Assembly (NCBI GenBank): GCA_013329175.1
Contig: DUKR01000034.1
Coordinates: 407 to 9,116 of the forward strand
DNA: 8,710 nt
DNA from: Candidatus Woesearchaeota archaeon
GTDB taxonomy: Archaea; Nanobdellota; Nanobdellia; Woesearchaeales; UBA11716
Reading direction: 5' to 3'
Positions 5,418-8,710 of the stretch are shown one piece after another. Position 1 is the stretch's first letter; each line of letters starts with the position of its first letter. The notes beneath the pieces are model-generated. The model was not told the DNA's origin, searched no databases, and saw nothing but the letters and a program-made list of their open reading frames with translations. A program made the translations under genes and the position numbers.

Positions 5418-6732
5418 AGTCGTTTGTTGCGGTGATGGCAAAGTCCGCATAGGCTTCAGCATTGTGCTCCGAGAGATCCAGCCCTTTTAACTCATCCTCA
5501 CGCTTCACCCTCAGGCCAAATGCCATGTCTACAGCCTTGAAGAACAGGATCATGGATCCAAACACAAAAACAAAGACCGTGACAACGCCTAGCATCTGGC
5601 TTACCAGCTGCCCTGCTCCGCCGCCAAAGAACAGGCCAGAGACACCGCCGAACCCTGATTCAGCAAACAATCCTACGGCAATAGTTCCCCATGCTCCGCA
5701 GACGCCATGCGCTGACACCGCTCCAACAGGATCATCTACCTTGAGCCTGTCAAGCAGCGAGACTGAAAACACATACAGGATGCCCGCGATGCTTCCGATG
5801 ATGACTGCTGAACTCGGGCTGACATTGGCGCAGCCGGCAGTTATTGCAACAAGCCCTGCAACTGCCCCGCCAAGAGTGAGTGCAACATCAGGCTTCTTAT
5901 AGCGTATCCATGAGGTGAGCATGGTAGCAACGGTTGCCGCAGCTCCAGCCAGCGTCGTTGTGACGGCAATCACCGCAATGCCTGCATTTGTCCCGGAAAC
6001 CGTTGAGCCAGGGTTGAAGCCATACCAGCCGAACCATAGGATGAACACCCCGAGTGCAGCAAGTGGCAGGTTATGGCCATTGATGGGCTTTATGCTCTTC
6101 CCTACATACTTCCCTATCCTTGGGCCAAGGATGATGGCGCCAGCCAGAGCTGACCATCCACCTACGCTATGCACCACAGTTGAGCCAGCAAAGTCTATGA
6201 GCGGGATGCCAAGCGACGCAAGCCAGCCGCCGCCCCAGATCCAATGGCCGACTATAGGATAGACAAGGGCCGTGATGAAAATAGTATAGAACAGGTAGCC
6301 GCTGAACTTGATGCGCTCAGCGACAGCTCCTGAGACGATGGTTGCTGCGGTTGCCGCAAACATGACATGGAACATCCAGAACACGTACTGCCATGCATCG
6401 CTCCCGACAGTGCTGAAGAAGAATCCTTCTGCTCCGAACAGCATGTTGCCTGCGCCGAACATGACCCCAAAGCCTATGGCCCAGAACATCAATGCGCCAA
6501 TGGAGAAGTCAATAAGATTCTTCATGATGATGTTGCATGCCGATTTTGCCCGCGTAAGCCCAACCTCAAGCATGGCAAATCCTGCCTGCATGAAGAAGAC
6601 AAGAAACGCTGCAACCAGTGTCCAGATAAAGTCTATGGCAATCGCATTTGACTCGGCTGTGGGGCCATCAGCGGAAACAAGAAGCGGCAGTGCCAGCAGA
6701 AGCAGCATGGGCAACAATACAAGTCGTTTCAT
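5416..6732 (-). CDS. amt: Ammonium transporter, Amt/MEP/Rh family
   Basis: This 438-residue protein is an ammonium channel of the cytoplasmic membrane, working as a trimer. It begins with a likely cleaved signal peptide (1-21, KRLVLLPMLL then LVSADG), followed by about 11 membrane helices, the standard Amt layout with the N-terminus outside. The family signature DFAGSTVVH (180-188) gives Asp180 and the first pore His188; the second is His342 in SAHGVCGAWG. These match D160, H168 and H318 of E. coli AmtB. FHVMFAATAATIVSGAVAERIKF-type sequence around 121-143 carries the Phe-gate region. The cytoplasmic C-terminal tail (GLRVKREDELKGLDLSEH) is the part that contacts GlnK in the family. First gene of the operon, with SD GAGGTGAA at 6736-6743 and its own TATA box. 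Confidence 0.96.
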   Translation of the reverse strand: MKRLVLLPMLLLLALPLLVSADGPTAESNAIAIDFIWTLVAAFLVFFMQAGFAMLEVGLTRAKSACNIIMKNLIDFSIGALMFWAIGFGVMFGAGNMLFGAEGFFFSTVGSDAWQYVFWMFHVMFAATAATIVSGAVAERIKFSGYLFYTIFITALVYPIVGHWIWGGGWLASLGIPLIDFAGSTVVHSVGGWSALAGAIILGPRIGKYVGKSIKPINGHNLPLAALGVFILWFGWYGFNPGSTVSGTNAGIAVIAVTTTLAGAAATVATMLTSWIRYKKPDVALTLGGAVAGLVAITAGCANVSPSSAVIIGSIAGILYVFSVSLLDRLKVDDPVGAVSAHGVCGAWGTIAVGLFAESGFGGVSGLFFGGGAGQLVSQMLGVVTVFVFVFGSMILFFKAVDMAFGLRVKREDELKGLDLSEHNAEAYADFAITATND

Positions 6733-6743
6733 CGGTTCACCTC

Positions 6744-6758
6744 ATGGATTCAGTCCAT
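6744..6758. promoter_or_regulatory. Inverted repeat in the amt leader, possible operator
   Basis: ATGGA, five bases, TCCAT: a perfect 5-bp dyad between the predicted amt transcription start (about 6765) and its ribosome site. A repressor bound here would block the operon. It resembles in form, not sequence, the GGAA-N6-TTCC sites of the methanogen nitrogen repressor NrpR; the real binder is unknown. Confidence 0.3.
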
Positions 6759-6784
6759 TCACGGACAGCAAAGAGGCCATTCTA

Positions 6785-6825
6785 AACAATATATATGCTT
6801 ATTTCCATCTTTTCTTAATATTGTT
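6785..6825. promoter_or_regulatory. Divided inverted repeat across the amt promoter
   Basis: AACAATAT at 6785-6792 and its exact complement ATATTGTT at 6818-6825 have start points 33 bp apart, about three helix turns. The left arm covers part of the amt TATA box. Lrp-family proteins often bind several such half-sites on one face of the DNA, and the divergent gene encodes one. The region is very A/T-rich, so chance similarity is possible. Confidence 0.3.
6789..6796 (-). promoter_or_regulatory. TATA box of the amt-glnK-glnA operon
   Basis: ATATATAT, preceded on the minus strand by a purine-rich stretch (GGAAATAAGC) where the BRE would lie. Transcription would begin near 6765, giving a leader of about 30 nt that contains the Shine-Dalgarno sequence of amt. 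Confidence 0.55.
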
Positions 6826-6869
6826 AAAAAAATAGAGGGAAAAATATACAAAAATGCAAGCACAAAGCA

Positions 6870-6875
6870 TTTAAA
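6870..6875 (+). promoter_or_regulatory. TATA box of the Lrp-family gene
   Basis: TTTAAA, centred about 28 nt before the ATG at 6901, with no ribosome site between them. A leaderless mRNA is expected. Confidence 0.6.
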
Positions 6876-6900
6876 CTGCAGAAACTGAACATATTTCACC

Positions 6901-7344
6901 ATGGATCTCGACGATACCGATACCAGCATCATCAATGAGCTCATCAGGGACGCTAAAGCTCCCCTCAGAAAGCTTGCCGTAGCCCTTGGTGTCTCCTTTG
7001 TGACGGTTATGAACCGCATCAGAAAGCTGGAGAAGGCAGGCATCATCACAAAATACTCGGCGAACATTGACTTTGAGAAGCTTGGCTATGGTGTCCACGT
7101 CATCATTGATGTCAAGATATCAAAAGGCAAGCTCTTTGAGCTTGAGAAGAAGCTGGCAAAGCAGCCCGACGTCTATGCAGTCTATGATACCACCGGTGAG
7201 TTTGACGCAACGCTTCTTGCTTTATTTAAGTCAACACGGGCGCTTGATGCCTTTGTCAAGAAGATCCAGACATGGGATTTTGTCGAGCGCACAAGCACCA
7301 AGCTCATCCTGAATACCATAAAGGAAGACCAGATCAGGGTGTAA
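6901..7344 (+). CDS. Lrp/AsnC family transcriptional regulator
   Basis: A 147-residue DNA-binding regulator with the standard two-part layout: an N-terminal helix-turn-helix (about 4-52, DxxDxxIINELIRDAKAPLRKLA then VSFVTVMNRIRKLEKAGII) and a C-terminal RAM ligand-binding and oligomerisation domain (about 62-140, with YGVHVIIDVKIS, and the TTGEFDATLLALF strand-turn region). Family members form dimers to octamers and respond to amino acids or to no ligand. It is divergent from amt-glnK-glnA and shares a 168-bp promoter region with it, so control of that operon and of itself is a reasonable inference. A coiled-coil gene follows after 19 nt and is probably cotranscribed. Family certain; ligand and targets not. 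Confidence 0.93.
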   Translation: MDLDDTDTSIINELIRDAKAPLRKLAVALGVSFVTVMNRIRKLEKAGIITKYSANIDFEKLGYGVHVIIDVKISKGKLFELEKKLAKQPDVYAVYDTTGEFDATLLALFKSTRALDAFVKKIQTWDFVERTSTKLILNTIKEDQIRV

Positions 7345-7363
7345 ATGGGAACTCTCCTGCCAA

Positions 7364-8665
7364 ATGGGAATCGTGTCTGCTTTCAAAAAGGCAATTTCGG
7401 TTGCAAGACCAAAAGAGGATGTAGCGCTTAGCCTTTCCGATGCCCCTTCCTTCCTGAAAAGTCTTGAGGAAGAGCGGCTTGCGCGTGCCAAAGCGCACAT
7501 CATCCCGCTTGCAGCAAGGCTGGAGGATGCAAAGCAGAGGCTTTCATTGCAGATAGGAGCGCTGGACAGAGCGCAACTGAAGAATGAGGGCATCCCCCCA
7601 AAAGTAAAGCAGGTGATGCAGGGAAACAGAAATATCTATGTTCAGCGGCTGCAGGGGCTTGTCGAACGCCTCAGTCCGCTTGGCGATATGGCGAGCCTTT
7701 CTTCATTTTGCTCAGAATTTGATGCCTTTCTTGATGGATTTGTGAAAAGTACGGCGAGGAGCCATTATATCATGCAGGAGTGCTTCGTGAATGAGGCTGG
7801 AGCGATTGGCGTCACCATCCATGAAATAGATAAGATGGTGAAGCATATTGAAACAGAGGTGAGGGATGCGGGCATTGAGAGGATTCGGCATGCCAAAGTA
7901 ATGCATAGGGAGATAACTGATAACATAAAAGAGAGGGAGCTAATGAGGGAATCTGTTGACGCGTTGAGCAGGGAGATTTCACTGGCTGATGCTGATATCA
8001 GAAAAACTCAGGAAGAGTTCGCCTCACTCAGAAAAAGCGAAGGTTTCAGGGCATCCGAGAGCATACGCAAGAGCATAGAATCATTGCTTGAAGAGAAGAA
8101 GCAGGCGCGGCAGGCCATTATCAACATGTTTTCAGGCATCACTCCGGCACTGAGGAAATATGGAAGGCAGTCTTTTGATGGAATTCTTGCCTCATCGTAT
8201 GCTGATGACCCTGTGGAGGCATTGCTGTCTGATGAAGGGCTGCAAATTGCGGCAATCCTCGAGAAGATGAGGGAGGCAGTGGAAAAGGATTCTCTTTCCT
8301 TCAGGGACAGGAAAAAGGGAAGGATCCTTCGTGACCTTGCTTCGCTTGGCAGGGAGGCTCTTGCTCGGGCAAAAATGGCGCACGGGGATGCAGAGGAGAA
8401 AGCTGATGAGATGAGCAAAGAGCTTTCAGGGATTCCTGAGCCTGCCAGGTTGAAGGAATTGCAGGAGATTGTCGAGAGGCTGACTCAGAAAAAAGAGCAA
8501 AAAGAAAAAAGATGCGCTGAAGCACGCGAAGCAGTTGCTAAAGCATCCATTGCAGCCAAGATTGAGGGGCTCTCGCGAGAGCTTTCGGAGTTGTCAGGAA
8601 AGACGGTCATCCTTTCCTGGAGGGGGCTTGTGCCTGAGATTCATGGTAATACTTCAGCTTGCTGA
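7364..8665 (+). CDS. Uncharacterised coiled-coil protein downstream of the Lrp regulator
   Basis: I do not recognise this 433-residue protein. It is rich in Glu, Lys, Arg and Ala, with long helical and likely coiled-coil stretches at about 32-72, 155-255 and 325-412. A more mixed section at 90-150 (with two cysteines) and another at 256-300 (SGITPALRKYG, SYADDPVEALL) may be small folded parts. There is no Walker motif, signal peptide or membrane segment, so it is a cytosolic structural or scaffold protein rather than an SMC-type ATPase. The start at 7364 lies 19 nt after the regulator stop without a good ribosome site. The stop codon falls inside a stem-loop of the right-hand repeat element, so the last five or six residues (GNTSAC) are encoded by that element. 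Role unknown. Confidence 0.75.
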   Translation: MGIVSAFKKAISVARPKEDVALSLSDAPSFLKSLEEERLARAKAHIIPLAARLEDAKQRLSLQIGALDRAQLKNEGIPPKVKQVMQGNRNIYVQRLQGLVERLSPLGDMASLSSFCSEFDAFLDGFVKSTARSHYIMQECFVNEAGAIGVTIHEIDKMVKHIETEVRDAGIERIRHAKVMHREITDNIKERELMRESVDALSREISLADADIRKTQEEFASLRKSEGFRASESIRKSIESLLEEKKQARQAIINMFSGITPALRKYGRQSFDGILASSYADDPVEALLSDEGLQIAAILEKMREAVEKDSLSFRDRKKGRILRDLASLGREALARAKMAHGDAEEKADEMSKELSGIPEPARLKELQEIVERLTQKKEQKEKRCAEAREAVAKASIAAKIEGLSRELSELSGKTVILSWRGLVPEIHGNTSAC

Positions 8666-8710
8666 ATCTGCCTGCCTCTTTGCAGTTTTGATGGGCATCG
8701 CTCCCGAAAA
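8645..8710 (+). repeat. Right copy of the hairpin-bearing element, cut by the window edge
   Basis: Begins GGTAATACTTCA (8645-8656) and reaches an ATG at 8691 followed by codons for MGIAPE; the left copy has the same two blocks in the opposite orientation. The final 20 bases match the left copy at 17 positions, and all three differences are transitions. Between the blocks lie TTCAGC/GCTGAA with a 2-nt loop (8653-8666) and CTGC/GCAG (8672-8685). The spacer is 46 nt from block start to ATG, against 89 nt in the left copy. Its 5' part overlaps the end of the coiled-coil gene. Confidence 0.45.

Noticed and set aside
5462..6835. Several plus-strand frames (115-175 codons) within amt
   Set aside because: All are antisense to Amt, Pro- and Met-rich, and show no ribosome site; they reflect codon bias of the membrane protein.
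8008..8418. 136-codon minus frame within the coiled-coil gene
   Set aside because: Ser-, Ala- and Phe-rich shadow of a Glu/Lys/Arg-rich coiled coil; no start signal.
1..8710. CRISPR array, tRNA, rRNA, transposase
   Set aside because: No regularly spaced direct repeats, no cloverleaf with a conserved T-loop, no rRNA core sequence and no transposase motifs were seen on either strand.

Overview
The window looks archaeal. Four genes have a TTTAAA/TTTATA-type or TATATA box, and three of these boxes lie about 26-29 nt before the start codon, as expected for leaderless transcripts. Downstream genes of operons instead carry Shine-Dalgarno sequences (GGAGGTGA, GAGGTG, GGGAGGAG). Terminator candidates are T-tracts. 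The lineage cannot be fixed from the sequence alone; an uncultivated archaeon with moderate GC is the best guess, with one clearly bacterial-looking enzyme type (class I-beta glutamine synthetase).

Layout. 1-298: no confident gene; a hairpin-rich element on the minus strand that leads into a short frame running off the left edge. 299-1042 (+): calcineurin-like metallophosphoesterase. 1315-1899 (+): hypA-hypC, two NiFe-hydrogenase maturation genes that abut directly. 1933-3367 (-): two tandem, paralogous, membrane-anchored proteins with glycosylation sequons and conserved cysteines. 3581-6732 (-): a nitrogen operon transcribed amt, glnK, glnA (ammonium channel, PII regulator, glutamine synthetase). 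6901-7344 (+): an Lrp/AsnC regulator divergent from amt. 7364-8665 (+): an unrecognised coiled-coil protein directly after the regulator. 8645-8710: a second element resembling the left one, in opposite orientation.

How the genes work together. Amt brings ammonium in, GlnK is expected to plug Amt when nitrogen is plentiful, and GlnA fixes the ammonium into glutamine. The divergent Lrp-family regulator shares the 168-bp promoter region with this operon and is a natural candidate for its control. HypA (Ni delivery) and HypC (Fe(CN)2CO transfer) imply a NiFe hydrogenase elsewhere in the genome, but HypC here has Met where the family has a conserved His.

Most unusual points: the inverted pair of hairpin-bearing elements at the two ends of the window, whose shared parts are GGTAATACTTCA and an ATG-led MGI(I/A)PE start; the His-to-Met change in HypC; and a GlnA that keeps the adenylylation tyrosine next to a GlnK that lacks the uridylylation tyrosine.
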